Shown here in pieces: positions 7,055 to 16,290 of a stretch of 64,000 nucleotides of DNA (its first letter is position 1; each line of letters begins with the position of its first letter). Source of the stretch: DATKKG01 sp035543015. GTDB lineage: Archaea > Thermoproteota > Nitrososphaeria > Conexivisphaerales > DTJL01. Position numbers and translations under genes: made by a program. The notes under the pieces are model-generated. The model had not been told where the DNA came from. It made no database searches and saw only the letters and a program-made list of their open reading frames with translations. The stretch covers positions 1 through 64,000 of the forward strand of contig DATKKG010000040.1 in assembly GCA_035543015.1 (NCBI GenBank), in the 5' to 3' direction.

Positions 7055-7966
7055 ATGTCGGGGAAGGCCTCCGGAGCCGTGGTGTTGCGCGACCTCAGCG
7101 TCAGCCTGGGGTCGAGGGCCATCCTCACCGGCCTCAGCTACGAATTTCCGAGTTCGGCAGTGACGGTGATACTCGGGCCCAACGGGGCTGGCAAGACCAC
7201 GCTGTTGAGGACGCTGGTCGGCGTGATAAGGCCGAAGGCAGGCGACGCGTTTGTGATGGGCCATCCCGTCGGAAGCCTGGAGGCCAAGGGCCTGATCGGC
7301 TACCTGGCCGAGCAACCGGGCCTCTACGAAAGGCTGACGGCGATCGACAACCTGCTCTTCCACGCCAGCCTGAGGGGCGCCGGCGGGGAAGGCGCCAGGG
7401 AGGAGGCCATGGCCCTGCTCTCGAAGTACGGCCTCGCAGGATACGAAAAGGTGGCCGTTCGGAAGTTCTCGAAGGGGATGAAGCAGAGGCTGGCGCTGGC
7501 GAGGACCGCGTTCGGGAGCCCGCCAGTGATGCTGCTCGACGAGCCCACTTCGGGCCTTGACCCGGACGGCTCGGAGCTAGTCATGAAGTCGATACGCCAG
7601 GCCGCCAGGGAGGGCAAGTCGGTCCTGATGACGACCCACAACGCGTACCTTGCAAGGAGGGTGGCCGACTCGGTCCTGCTCATGAGGGACGGAGGCGTCG
7701 CCTCGAGCGGCTCGTTCGACGACGTCCTGAAACCCTACGGCAGGGTCCGCGTGAAGCTTCTGAGCCCGGTCGACAGCTCCGTCGTCTCTTCCGCACTGGG
7801 GGCCTTCTCCCTGGAGGGAGCGGGGGACGGAGAGGTCGGGGAGTTCGTGGTCAGGGTCGGTGACAAGTCGGATATACCTGGGCTCATGGAGGCGATGCTC
7901 AAGGCGGGGCTCCGTCCCGTTTCGGTCGAACCGGGCGAGATAACCTACGGAGGAGGGAGGGAATAG
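7055..7966 (+). CDS. ABC-2 type exporter, ATP-binding subunit
   Basis: The 303-residue ATPase has Walker A GPNGAGKTT (41-49), signature FSKGMKQ (138-144), Walker B VMLLDEP with Asp162 and catalytic Glu163, and switch His195 in TTHN. The last 70 residues form the extra domain seen in CcmA/DrrA/NatA-type exporters. It drives the permease encoded immediately after it. The substrate may be a drug, a lipid or a peptide and cannot be assigned. It has its own TATA-like box at 7018, although it may also be read from the winged-helix gene upstream. Confidence 0.85.
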   Translation: MSGKASGAVVLRDLSVSLGSRAILTGLSYEFPSSAVTVILGPNGAGKTTLLRTLVGVIRPKAGDAFVMGHPVGSLEAKGLIGYLAEQPGLYERLTAIDNLLFHASLRGAGGEGAREEAMALLSKYGLAGYEKVAVRKFSKGMKQRLALARTAFGSPPVMLLDEPTSGLDPDGSELVMKSIRQAAREGKSVLMTTHNAYLARRVADSVLLMRDGGVASSGSFDDVLKPYGRVRVKLLSPVDSSVVSSALGAFSLEGAGDGEVGEFVVRVGDKSDIPGLMEAMLKAGLRPVSVEPGEITYGGGRE

Positions 7967-8758
7967 TTGCTGTCCCAGGCCTTCGCCATAGCCCGCAAGG
8001 ACATCCGGGAGTACCTCGCAAGCAAGACCCTCATGGTGGCCGTCTTCATCCTCCCCGTCATGATGGCCATCACGGTTCCGTCTCTAGTGGGGCTGTTCCT
8101 CGGGACGGTGCCTTCGTCTCTGGTGCTTTCTGACACGAGGGCCCTGCCCCCGGTGCTGAGCCAGGCGGTGCAGCTCTTCGGACCCAAGGGCGGGATCTAC
8201 TGGTACCTCTTCAACGTGGTCACCCTTCCCCTGTTCCTGCTCATGCCCACGGCCAGCGTCATCGTCCTGGCATCGGACAGCTTCGCGGGGGAGAAGGAGA
8301 GGAAGACCGCCGAGGGCCTGGTCGCCGAACCGGTCTCACTGCAGACCATCTTCGTGGGCAAGACCCTCGCCCCGGTGTCGCTGGCCGTGCTCTCGACCTG
8401 GCTGTCGGCCGTCATCTACTGGGCCCTGGTCTCGACCTACTCATCCCTGGCCGGGGTCAGGCTTGTCCCGGACGCAACCTGGCTGTCCGCGCTCGTTCTG
8501 GTCGTCCCGTGCCTCAGCCTGGCCAGTGTCGCGGTCATATCTTGGATATCGTCGCTTTCAAGGGGGTTCAAGGAGGCGCAGCAGCTGGCCGGCGTCCTCA
8601 TGGTCCCCCTGGTGGCGATGATCCTCAGCACGGCGACGGGCAACTTCGCCAGCTCCCTTTCATTCAACGTGGAGCTGAGCGCGGCATATCTCGCTGCGTT
8701 CGCCATAGGGGTCTACCTGTGGGCGAAGCTCATCGAGCCGAGGAAGCTCGTCGAGTGA
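7967..8758 (+). CDS. ABC-2 type exporter, permease subunit
   Basis: The 263-residue membrane protein has about six transmembrane segments and the FAGEKERKT motif (near residue 110) typical of ABC-2 permeases, where it contacts the ATPase. The TTG start follows the ATPase stop with no gap and is preceded by ggaggaggga, a strong ribosome-binding sequence, so the two are translated from one message. It would form the channel half of the exporter as a homodimer. Confidence 0.82.
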   Translation: MLSQAFAIARKDIREYLASKTLMVAVFILPVMMAITVPSLVGLFLGTVPSSLVLSDTRALPPVLSQAVQLFGPKGGIYWYLFNVVTLPLFLLMPTASVIVLASDSFAGEKERKTAEGLVAEPVSLQTIFVGKTLAPVSLAVLSTWLSAVIYWALVSTYSSLAGVRLVPDATWLSALVLVVPCLSLASVAVISWISSLSRGFKEAQQLAGVLMVPLVAMILSTATGNFASSLSFNVELSAAYLAAFAIGVYLWAKLIEPRKLVE

Positions 8759-8830
8759 ATGGAGGGCCCCGCACCAAGCCCGAGTCGGGGACGTCCGTCC
8801 CATCGTTTTTATCCCCCGAAGGGGGGCTCT

Positions 8831-9532
8831 ATGTGCTTGTCGGGCCTGTCAGCGCTGCGGTCCGAGGTCACTTCATGCGAAAGATGCCCCAGGCTGAGGG
8901 CCTATTGCAGGGAGGTCTCCGCCAAGAAGAGGAGGGCCTTCCTCGATTGGGAGTACTGGGGAAGGCCGCTCCCGGGCTTCGGCGACCCTCTGGCTAGGCT
9001 CCTGTTGGTTGGACTGGCTCCGGCGGCGCACGGCGGGTTGAGGACGGGCAGGATGTTCTGCGGCGACAGCTCGGGCTCCTGGCTAGCGAGGGCTCTCTTC
9101 GAGACGGGGTTCGCCAACCAGCCCACGTCGTCCAGCAGGGATGACGGGCTACGGCTTCGTGGCGCCTACGTCACCGCCGTGGTGAGGTGCGCCCCGCCCG
9201 GGAACCGCCCTTCTAGGGAGGAGGTGGGGAACTGCCTTCCCTACCTGGGCAGGGAGCTGACCCTGCTTCGGAGCGTCAGCGTCGTCGTGGTCCTGGGAAG
9301 GGTGGCCTACGAGGGCTTCATCAAGGAGCTCGTGCTGCTGGGGAAGCGTCCCGACCTGTCCGGCCTCAGGTTCTCCCACGGGGCCTCGCGAAAGCTCGGG
9401 CCGGGGCTCCCGACGCTGCTCGTGTCGTACCACCCGAGCAGGCAGAACACCCAGACGGGAAGGCTGGGGTGGGAGGAGTGGCTGGCGGTGTTCAAAGAGG
9501 CCCGGCGCCTGGTGGACGGCGTTCCGCTCTAG
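8831..9532 (+). CDS. Uracil-DNA glycosylase family 5 (UDGb)
   Basis: The 233-residue enzyme would remove uracil (and probably hypoxanthine) from deaminated DNA. The motif GLAPAAHGGLRTGRMFCGD is diagnostic of the UDGb family, which lacks the polar catalytic residue of motif A, and SYHPSRQNTQTG is the C-terminal DNA-intercalating motif. CERCPRL near residue 17, together with later cysteines, provides the [4Fe-4S] ligands. ATG 8831 follows a gtttttat box at 8805-8812 by about 20 nt; in-frame codons upstream to 8759 look non-coding. It converges on an MFS gene and shares a CTAG stop with it at 9529-9532. Confidence 0.87.
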   Translation: MCLSGLSALRSEVTSCERCPRLRAYCREVSAKKRRAFLDWEYWGRPLPGFGDPLARLLLVGLAPAAHGGLRTGRMFCGDSSGSWLARALFETGFANQPTSSSRDDGLRLRGAYVTAVVRCAPPGNRPSREEVGNCLPYLGRELTLLRSVSVVVVLGRVAYEGFIKELVLLGKRPDLSGLRFSHGASRKLGPGLPTLLVSYHPSRQNTQTGRLGWEEWLAVFKEARRLVDGVPL

Positions 9533-10962
9533 GCCGACTTTGGCTGTTCGGCCCTGGGAGCCGGCGGGTTGGTGTCCCTCACCCAAGAGAGGATGACCGC
9601 GACCCCCATTATGACCGAAGACACGATGAAGGCATCCCGCAGGCTCAGGACGAACGGGTCCATCAGCGCGGGGGTGAGAGTGCTGGTCCCGGCGAATATC
9701 TGGAAGGCCAGCTCCTTTGGGACGGCCGAGGCCGCCACGATGATCGCGACCGCGAAGCTGCAGATCATCCCCAGGTTGTTCATAGTGCGGAAGGTGCCCG
9801 AGGCCATCCCGTACTTGGACGGAGGCACATCCTGCATGACGAGCTTGCCGTTGGACGAGAAGAAGATGGAGGCCCCTATGCTCGACGCCGTCGTGCACGC
9901 CACGATGAGCAGGAGGCTGACCGAGGTGGTCAGGAGGGCGTAGTAGGCTATGTACGAAGCCATCTGGAGGGCGAGGCCGAGCGTAGCTATCATCCTCGGG
10001 TCCTTCACGTCGGCGAGGCGGCCTCCCAGAGAGCCCACGACGGAGCCCAGGACGTATCCGGGAACGAGGTAGATGGAGGCGGTGAAGGGGTCCAGCCCCC
10101 GGACGCCCTGGAGGTACATCGTGAGGAGGAACAGCACGGAGTAGTTCGCGAGGAACTGGAGGGCTCCGGCCAGGGTCGAGGCCGCGTAGAGCCTGATCCT
10201 GAGGAGGGACACGTCGAGGACCGGGCTTGGCTGGTTCTTCTCGTAAAGGAGGAAGCCTGCGAACGTCAGGACGCCCGCCATCAGGAGGGAGGCCGTGACC
10301 GGGGATAGACCGTTGACGGGAAAGTCGAGGGCGCTCACCGAGATCAGGGTGAGCGAGATCCCCAGGATGGCGGACCCGACCAGGTCCATCCCCTTAGAGC
10401 CAGGCGCTTTCGAGTCGCGCAGGTACCTCGCTCCCATCAGGAAGCCGACGACCCCAACAGGCACTGTGACGTAGAAGTCCCACCTCCAGCTCAGGTAGGT
10501 GGTAAGGAAGCCTCCCAGGAGTATCCCGAGGACCGCGCCGAGGTTCCAACCGAAGGTCGTCCACCCGAAGGCGAACCCCCTCCTGGAGTTGTCGAAGTAG
10601 TCGCTGAGCAGGGCGGGGGAGTTGCTGAGCATCATGGAGCCGCCCACGGCCTGGACGCCCCTGAAGAACAGGAGCTGGTATGCGTCCGCCGAAGCGCCCG
10701 CCAGCGCCGAGCCGCCCGCGAAGACGAGCATTCCCGCGTCGAAGATCTTCGCCCTTCCCCTGATGTCGCCCAGGCGGCCGAACTGAGTCGAAAGGATCGT
10801 GACGACGATGACGTACACAAGGAGGACCCAGGTGATGGTGGAGAGGTCGACGCCAAGGGACTTCATCATCACGGGCATCGCCAGGACGATGATCGTGGTG
10901 TCGACGCCAGCCATCATCACGCCCAGAACAAGGACGATCAGGGCGAGGCTCTCCGGCTTCAA
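9529..10962 (-). CDS. MFS multidrug efflux transporter, DHA2 (EmrB/QacA-like, 14 TM)
   Basis: The 477-residue protein has the length and about 14 transmembrane segments of the DHA2 drug:H+ antiporters. Near the N-terminus, VLGVMMAGVDTTIIVLAMP is the family's TM1 signature (GVDxTIVxxALP-like), and LGDIRGRAK is motif A. WRWDFYVTVPVGV matches motif C surroundings in this family. The start is TTG. It lies 26 nt downstream of another MFS gene on the same strand, so the two are likely co-transcribed. The exported compound is unknown. Confidence 0.85.
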   Translation of the reverse strand: MKPESLALIVLVLGVMMAGVDTTIIVLAMPVMMKSLGVDLSTITWVLLVYVIVVTILSTQFGRLGDIRGRAKIFDAGMLVFAGGSALAGASADAYQLLFFRGVQAVGGSMMLSNSPALLSDYFDNSRRGFAFGWTTFGWNLGAVLGILLGGFLTTYLSWRWDFYVTVPVGVVGFLMGARYLRDSKAPGSKGMDLVGSAILGISLTLISVSALDFPVNGLSPVTASLLMAGVLTFAGFLLYEKNQPSPVLDVSLLRIRLYAASTLAGALQFLANYSVLFLLTMYLQGVRGLDPFTASIYLVPGYVLGSVVGSLGGRLADVKDPRMIATLGLALQMASYIAYYALLTTSVSLLLIVACTTASSIGASIFFSSNGKLVMQDVPPSKYGMASGTFRTMNNLGMICSFAVAIIVAASAVPKELAFQIFAGTSTLTPALMDPFVLSLRDAFIVSSVIMGVAVILSWVRDTNPPAPRAEQPKSA

Positions 10963-10988
10963 AGACGTCGAAGCTTGGAAACGTCCCC

Positions 10989-12227
10989 TTATGAAGGTGA
11001 CTGGGGGGCCGCGGATGGCCCCTCCGGCACCCCCTGAGGCGATCGGACCTGGGCCGGGCCGGCCCTGTACAGAAGGCTGAGGAGGAGGCTAGAGAGGCAC
11101 GCGAGGGCGAAGATCGCGGCGCCCCAGTCAAGGATCGCGCCCAGGCCGCCCGCGGCGTCCGCCAGCCCTCCTACGACGTTCCCGATGGCTATGCCGAAGC
11201 TGAGCATCATGCTGTAGAGGCCCATCGCCAGCCCCCTGGAATCCGTCTTCGAGCGATCTCCCAGAAGGGCCAGTATGGAGGGGACGATGGCTGTGGCGGC
11301 CAGCGCGAACGGCGCGACGACGAACCAGTATCTGGCCACGGCACCGGTGAAGGAGGGAGCCCGGGCCAGCAGCGCCAGGGACAGCAGGGTCCCGAGGAGC
11401 CCGACCACCCCGAGGAGCATGACCTTGTGTCGGCCAACCCTGTCGGAGAGAGCGCCGAAGCCGACGGAGCCTACGCCCAGCGCGAAGACCCCGGCCACGA
11501 GGAGCAGGCTCGACTGGAGGGGGTGGACGCCGACCCTTCTGAGGGCGGAAGGCAGGTAGAATATCAGGCCCAGCATGATGGTGACGCCGAGCCAAAGGGG
11601 AAGGAGGGCCCTCGTGCGCGCGTCCAAGGTCTTCAGGGGATTGAGCGGAGTGTTCCTTCCCGAAAGGTGGGGGGGCTCCTTCAGCAGGAAGAGGGAGATC
11701 GCCGCGGCGACCGTCAGGGCCGCGGCCGTCACATAGAAGCAGTAGCCGAGGTTGTCCTTGAAGACCTGGACGAGAACACCTCCGAGGAAGATGCCCGCCG
11801 CGTACCCCCCCAGGTTGGAGAAGTCGAACAGCCCCATGCCCGCCCCACGATGCCCCGATTCGGTGAGGTCGGTGATCATCGCGAGGGTCGACACGGTTAT
11901 CCCGGCGGCGGCCACCCCCTCCGCCGCGTGGACGGTCGATATGACATAGACGTTCCGGGTCATGCCGATCATCAGGGTCATGACAGCCATGGAGAAGAGG
12001 GCCGTCAGGAAGACCCGCCTCCTCCCTCCAAGGTCGCAGTACCTCCCTATTGGCGTCGCGGTCAGGCCTTCGAGAAGGGGATAGAGCGACAGCACCACCC
12101 CGACGGTCACGGCGCCCGAGCGAAGGTAGTAGGGGAAGATGATGATTATGGCTCCGAAACCAACGCGGGTCAGAAGCATCGAAAGGTAAAGGACCGTGAG
12201 ATCCCTCGTCGCCGAGATTCTCTGCAT
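10989..12227 (-). CDS. MFS transporter (12 TM)
   Basis: The 412-residue protein has about twelve transmembrane segments. Motif A appears as PIGRYCDLGGRRRVF in the first half and as GALSDRVGRHKVM in the second, which marks an MFS carrier of the drug/metabolite efflux type. ATG 12227 is chosen because a tttaag box (reverse strand, about 12258-12264) lies about 30 nt upstream; a TTG at 12242 is an alternative. It is the first gene of a pair with the DHA2 carrier, and it is divergent from the second ABC exporter. Confidence 0.82.
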   Translation of the reverse strand: MQRISATRDLTVLYLSMLLTRVGFGAIIIIFPYYLRSGAVTVGVVLSLYPLLEGLTATPIGRYCDLGGRRRVFLTALFSMAVMTLMIGMTRNVYVISTVHAAEGVAAAGITVSTLAMITDLTESGHRGAGMGLFDFSNLGGYAAGIFLGGVLVQVFKDNLGYCFYVTAAALTVAAAISLFLLKEPPHLSGRNTPLNPLKTLDARTRALLPLWLGVTIMLGLIFYLPSALRRVGVHPLQSSLLLVAGVFALGVGSVGFGALSDRVGRHKVMLLGVVGLLGTLLSLALLARAPSFTGAVARYWFVVAPFALAATAIVPSILALLGDRSKTDSRGLAMGLYSMMLSFGIAIGNVVGGLADAAGGLGAILDWGAAIFALACLSSLLLSLLYRAGPAQVRSPQGVPEGPSAAPQSPS

Positions 12228-12353
12228 CGCTCGCCTTTCCAAGTGCCTAGGTTGTTCTTAAACCCGATGCGAGGGGACGGCCAGAAGACGACGCCGCCGG
12301 GAGGGAATCTATGAAGTGAGGAGAGAGATAAGTATCACCCCCAGGACGGAGTG

Positions 12354-13337
12354 ATGGCATTGCAGGGAGAGAGAGCAGGGCAGGCCATAGCGGTGGACGG
12401 GCTGACAAAGGTGTTCGGCGACAAGAGGGCCGTGGACGGAATCAGTTTCGAAGTCGAAAGGGCCGAGGTCTTCGGATTCCTGGGCCCGAACGGCGCCGGC
12501 AAGACCACCACCATAAAGATGCTTACGACGCTGCTTCCCCCCAGTTCGGGCCGCGCGAGGCTGCTGGGCTTCGACCTCAGGACCGAAGGGAGGAAGATCC
12601 GCGAAAGGATCGGCGTCGTCCAGCAGCAGGACTCCTTCGACCAGGGGTTGAGCGCAGAGACGAGCATGGACGTCTACGGGCTGATCTGGGACGTGCCAAG
12701 GGCGGAGCGAAGGAGGAGGATCGATGAGCTGGTGGATCAGTTCGGGATGGGGGAGTTCCGCAAGAAGCCCACCATCGACCTGTCGGCCGGCCAGAGGAGG
12801 CGCCTGCAGGTGGCGAGGGAGTTCATCCACGACATGGACCTCCTGTTCCTGGACGAGCCGACGGTGGGGCTCGATCCGATAGCGAGGAGAGGGGTCCTCG
12901 ACTTCCTGAAGGTCAAGGTGAAGGAGGGCCTCACCATCTTCTTCACGACGCATCTCCTGGACGAGGCTGAGTACCTCTGCGACAGGATCGCGGTGATCAA
13001 CCAGGGGAAGGTCGTGGAGGTGGACACGCCGGCCAACCTGAAGAGGCGCTTCGGCAGCGCGAAGGCGGTGGAGTTCAGGTTCGACGTCAAGGAGCCTGCG
13101 CCGCTTCTACAGGGCCTCCAGGCCATGGAGGGGGTCTCGAAGGCGAGCCTGGACCAGCCGACGGGCACCTTCAGGGTCTCGACCATGAGGCCGGAGAAGG
13201 TCATCCCGGAGATCTACAGGTTCGCCGACAGGGAATCGCTGGAGGTCTCCTCGATTTACGTCGCCGAAACGACGCTGGAGGACGCGTTCATCTCCCTTGT
13301 GAGGGAGGACGACTCGGCGAAGGTCAGGGGGGAGTGA
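12354..13337 (+). CDS. ABC-2 type exporter, ATP-binding subunit (DrrA-like)
   Basis: The 327-residue ATPase has Walker A GPNGAGKTTT (44-53), signature LSAGQRRRLQ, Walker B LLFLDEPTVGLDP and switch His in TTHLLDEAEYLCDRI. The DEAEYLCDRIAVINQGK stretch and long C-terminal domain are typical of DrrA-type daunorubicin/polyketide exporters. A GTG at 12351 sits next to ATG 12354 and either could be used. The stop overlaps the permease start by 4 nt. The substrate is not deducible. Confidence 0.86.
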   Translation: MALQGERAGQAIAVDGLTKVFGDKRAVDGISFEVERAEVFGFLGPNGAGKTTTIKMLTTLLPPSSGRARLLGFDLRTEGRKIRERIGVVQQQDSFDQGLSAETSMDVYGLIWDVPRAERRRRIDELVDQFGMGEFRKKPTIDLSAGQRRRLQVAREFIHDMDLLFLDEPTVGLDPIARRGVLDFLKVKVKEGLTIFFTTHLLDEAEYLCDRIAVINQGKVVEVDTPANLKRRFGSAKAVEFRFDVKEPAPLLQGLQAMEGVSKASLDQPTGTFRVSTMRPEKVIPEIYRFADRESLEVSSIYVAETTLEDAFISLVREDDSAKVRGE

Positions 13338-14104
13338 ACGTGAACGTCTATCTCAGGCTGACGTACAGGAACCTGAGGGCGAACCTTGATCCCATCTCCC
13401 TGTTCTTCGAGCTCATCTTCCCGGTCTTCTTCATCTTCGGCCAGGGGCCGGCCCTCAGCGGGAGCGTCGCTCCCATCGACATAGGCGGGGGGAAGCTCAT
13501 CTCCTACGCCCTCTTCCTTGCGGCCGGAGCGGTGACCCTGACCGTCATCAACTCCGGGACGAACGCGGGCACGCAGCTGTGGTACGACAGGAAGAACGGC
13601 ATGTTCGAGCAGGTCCTGATGGGGCCCTTCACCCGGGCCCAGTACCTCCTTTCGATCGTGTTCGCGACGCTGATGATCGGCATCGCCAGCTCCCTCCTCG
13701 TGTTCGCGCTTGCCCTTCCCGTCCTGGGCGGCGGGGTGGCAATGGGGGCGGAAGGGATAGCCCTCACGGGCATCTCCCTCTTCTTCGGGACCCTGTTCTT
13801 CGGCGGCCTCGCCCTGGCCCTGTCGGTGGCCCTGAGGTCGTCCGAGACCTTCCAGATAGTGTCGCAGTTCGCCTTCTTCATCTTCCTCTTCACTTCGACG
13901 ATCTTCTTCCCGGCGAACAACGCTCCGGAGATCATCAAGGCGATCAGCCTTCTGAACCCGCTGACCTATGCGACAGACATCTTCCGGGCGGGGCTCTTCG
14001 GCTCGTCCACGCCGTTCCTTTCAGTGGAGATAGTAGCGCTGGCGGCCGAAGCGGTCGCGATGTTCTTCGTGGCCGTGCTCTCGTTCAGGCGCATCAGGCT
14101 CTAG
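13334..14104 (+). CDS. ABC-2 type exporter, permease subunit (DrrB-like)
   Basis: The 256-residue protein has six membrane segments in the DrrB/ABC-2 arrangement, with NSGTNAGTQLWYDRKNGMFEQVL as the cytoplasmic loop motif after TM2 and LNPLTYATDIFRAGLFG near the end, which is the conserved ABC-2 signature. The GTG start overlaps the ATPase stop (GTGA), so translation is coupled. It converges with an MFS gene and shares a CTAG stop with it at 14101-14104. Confidence 0.84.
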   Translation: MNVNVYLRLTYRNLRANLDPISLFFELIFPVFFIFGQGPALSGSVAPIDIGGGKLISYALFLAAGAVTLTVINSGTNAGTQLWYDRKNGMFEQVLMGPFTRAQYLLSIVFATLMIGIASSLLVFALALPVLGGGVAMGAEGIALTGISLFFGTLFFGGLALALSVALRSSETFQIVSQFAFFIFLFTSTIFFPANNAPEIIKAISLLNPLTYATDIFRAGLFGSSTPFLSVEIVALAAEAVAMFFVAVLSFRRIRL

Positions 14105-15258
14105 GCGTCGTAGGCCCTGTGGTGGGCGTAGAACAGGCCCAGGGTGACGAACGAGATGACCACTATCACGTACCAGGCGTACGAAGGGTCGGCGGCGAAG
14201 ATCCCGAGGGCCGTGGTGCCCAGCCACGCCGCCACCGACCTGCCGGTGTACCGGATGGCGGAGGAGTACCCCTGGTAGGCGCCCTTCCTGGTTTCGGGGG
14301 CCCTGTAGGTGACCCAGACTTGGGTGGGGACTACGAAGAGTATCTCCGCGAGGGTAATGAGTGCCATGCTGACGAAGAGCGTTGGCGTGTCCCGGGAGAG
14401 AGAGGTGACGAAGTAGCCCACCGCCCCGGCGAGAAGCGAGGCCGCCACGAGGGGGAAGATACCCCTCTCCCTGATGGCCCTGGCCACCCCCATCTGAAGA
14501 ACGACTATGACGAGGCCGCTGAAGGAGAAGAGGAGCCCGATGGTGAAGTCGGTCTGGTGGGCGAACACGCTGGCGTAGAGGGAGAATGGCTGGATGTCCT
14601 GCCCGATGACCAGGAAGCCAAGGAAGGTCAGGATCAGGTACAGCAGGGTGGCCATGTCGGGCCTCGGGTTGTGCTTCTCCTTCGCCCTGAAGTAGCTGGC
14701 CTCCTGCACGGGGAGCGAGACGACGAAGGTCGCCAGGGCGAAGGCCCCGCTGAGGTAGAAGAGGTTGGCGAAGCCCGCGAAGTCGAGGAGAAAGCCCCCG
14801 GCGGCCGGCCCGATGGCGAAGCCGAGGTTCGCACCCATGGTGAGGAGGGACAGGTTGGTGACCATGTCCCCCCTGTCGTCCGCCATCAAGGCCGCGCTTG
14901 CCGGCTGGGAAAGGCCCCTGAGGAAGGAGAAGACGAGGTAGACGAAGATGATGATGAAGGCGTCCACTTCAGTCATGATGAGGTAGGCCAGCACGAAGGT
15001 GATCGCTGCGGCCACGAGGTTTCCCGCCAGCATCGTCCGCCTGGGCCCGGCCCAGTCGGCTATGAAACCAGCGATAACCTGAGAGAGGAGGCCCAGGAGG
15101 CCCTGGGCCAGGAAGACCGCGCCTGCCAGCGCGTAGGGCACCGACCTCTCGCTCACCAGGTAGATGGCCATGAAGGGCATGGTGGCCGAAAAGCCGATCG
15201 ACATCAGGATCCATCCGAGGGTGATCAGCTTGACGTTCCTCGAAAGGCCCCGGAGCAC
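14101..15258 (-). CDS. MFS transporter (12 TM, drug-efflux type)
   Basis: The 385-residue protein has about twelve membrane segments and an N-terminal half with GFIADWAGPRRTM, a motif-A equivalent, plus SFLRGLSQPASAALMAD, typical of MdtG/SET-like carriers. The GTG start lies about 25 nt after a reverse-strand ttatacc box at about 15281-15287. It is convergent with the DrrAB-like exporter. Function is inferred only at the superfamily level. Confidence 0.8.
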   Translation of the reverse strand: MLRGLSRNVKLITLGWILMSIGFSATMPFMAIYLVSERSVPYALAGAVFLAQGLLGLLSQVIAGFIADWAGPRRTMLAGNLVAAAITFVLAYLIMTEVDAFIIIFVYLVFSFLRGLSQPASAALMADDRGDMVTNLSLLTMGANLGFAIGPAAGGFLLDFAGFANLFYLSGAFALATFVVSLPVQEASYFRAKEKHNPRPDMATLLYLILTFLGFLVIGQDIQPFSLYASVFAHQTDFTIGLLFSFSGLVIVVLQMGVARAIRERGIFPLVAASLLAGAVGYFVTSLSRDTPTLFVSMALITLAEILFVVPTQVWVTYRAPETRKGAYQGYSSAIRYTGRSVAAWLGTTALGIFAADPSYAWYVIVVISFVTLGLFYAHHRAYDA

Positions 15259-15303
15259 GCCAAGCGGGCGGGCGCGAAACGGTATAAGAGTTTCCCGGCC
15301 GCT

Positions 15304-16176
15304 TCAGCCCTTCGAGGAGATCGCTACGGCGGCCAGTATCAGGACCGCCCCGACCACCTCGTAGGAGCTGAGCGACTCCCCGAGCAGCAAAGCCGCGAGG
15401 CCCAGCCCGACGAGGAGCTGGACAAGGAGGAGGGTGGCGGCCTCGGTGGGCGGGAGGATCGCAAGCCCCCTGAAGTAGAGCGCTATCGCGGCCGTCCCGC
15501 ATGGTATGCCCATGTAGAGGACCGCCAGCCAGGCCAGAGGGGGGAGAGCCAGGGTCGAAGGCCCGATCCCGCCCGGGACGAGGGCAGTAGGGAGAAGGTA
15601 GACCATGATGGTGACCACGATCGCAAGAGAGCTTGCGACCGAGTTGATCTTCAGCTTCTTCAGGGTCACGATGAGGAAGGCGTAGGAAAGGGAGGTGCAG
15701 AAGAGGAGGAGGTCGCCGACGAAGCTGCTCAGCTGGACCTTTGGGGCGCCTATGAAGACGAGCCCGAGGAAGCCTATGACCGCCCCCATGGCCTTGAGCT
15801 TGGGGAGGGTCTCGCGCACCATAACGTAGGCGACCACGGGGGTGAGGGCCGGGGCGAGGTTGGCAAGCAGCGTGGCGTCGGCGGCGCTGGTCATGTCCTG
15901 GCCCACGTACTGGATCAGGAAGCCCACCGCATACACCGTGCCGAGAGCCCAGATCGTCTTCCTCCTGAGCTCCGAGGCCACCTCGTGCGTCCAGCCGAAG
16001 AGGACCGCGAAGAGGGCGACCCCCAGTGAGCCGGCCACGAATCTGAGGAACACCAGCAGGTAGGGGTTGGCGTATTCGAGGCCTACGTTCGAGGCGACGA
16101 AGACCGTGCCCCAGAGGACGTTGGCAAGGACGGCCATCCCCAGGCCGGCGTTCCGGTCGGCGGTCTTCGGTTCCAT
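15304..16176 (-). CDS. EamA/DMT family transporter
   Basis: The 290-residue protein has ten membrane segments in two EamA repeats. ANVLWGTVFVASNVGLEY begins the first repeat and PPTEAATLLLVQLLVGLGLAALLLGE ends the second, both standard for RhaT/YdcZ-like metabolite exporters. I chose the ATG at 16176 because an aagcttat box lies about 30 nt upstream on the reverse strand; an in-frame ATG at 16248 would add 24 residues of low similarity to a membrane protein N-terminus. It is divergent from the M20 peptidase gene. Confidence 0.8.
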   Translation of the reverse strand: MEPKTADRNAGLGMAVLANVLWGTVFVASNVGLEYANPYLLVFLRFVAGSLGVALFAVLFGWTHEVASELRRKTIWALGTVYAVGFLIQYVGQDMTSAADATLLANLAPALTPVVAYVMVRETLPKLKAMGAVIGFLGLVFIGAPKVQLSSFVGDLLLFCTSLSYAFLIVTLKKLKINSVASSLAIVVTIMVYLLPTALVPGGIGPSTLALPPLAWLAVLYMGIPCGTAAIALYFRGLAILPPTEAATLLLVQLLVGLGLAALLLGESLSSYEVVGAVLILAAVAISSKG

Positions 16177-16258
16177 CCTCGGGGTGGGCGTGCCCCCAAC
16201 ACGGATAAGCTTTGTGCAAGGGGCTTCGTCTTCAGGCCGACGCGCCATCCCGCGAAAG

Positions 16259-16266
16259 GGTTAAGG
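16259..16266 (+). promoter_or_regulatory. TATA-like box of the M20 peptidase gene
   Basis: The ggttaagg box lies 25 nt before the GTG start at 16291. Confidence 0.5.
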
Positions 16267-16290
16267 AAAAGCCCGCACTACGGAGAGCCC

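Noticed and set aside
13579..16029. An 816-residue open frame on the plus strand
   Set aside because: It runs across the permease gene and the opposite-strand MFS and EamA genes. Its translation is Arg/Gly/Glu/His-rich with no family features; such long antisense frames are a by-product of the GC-rich third codon positions.
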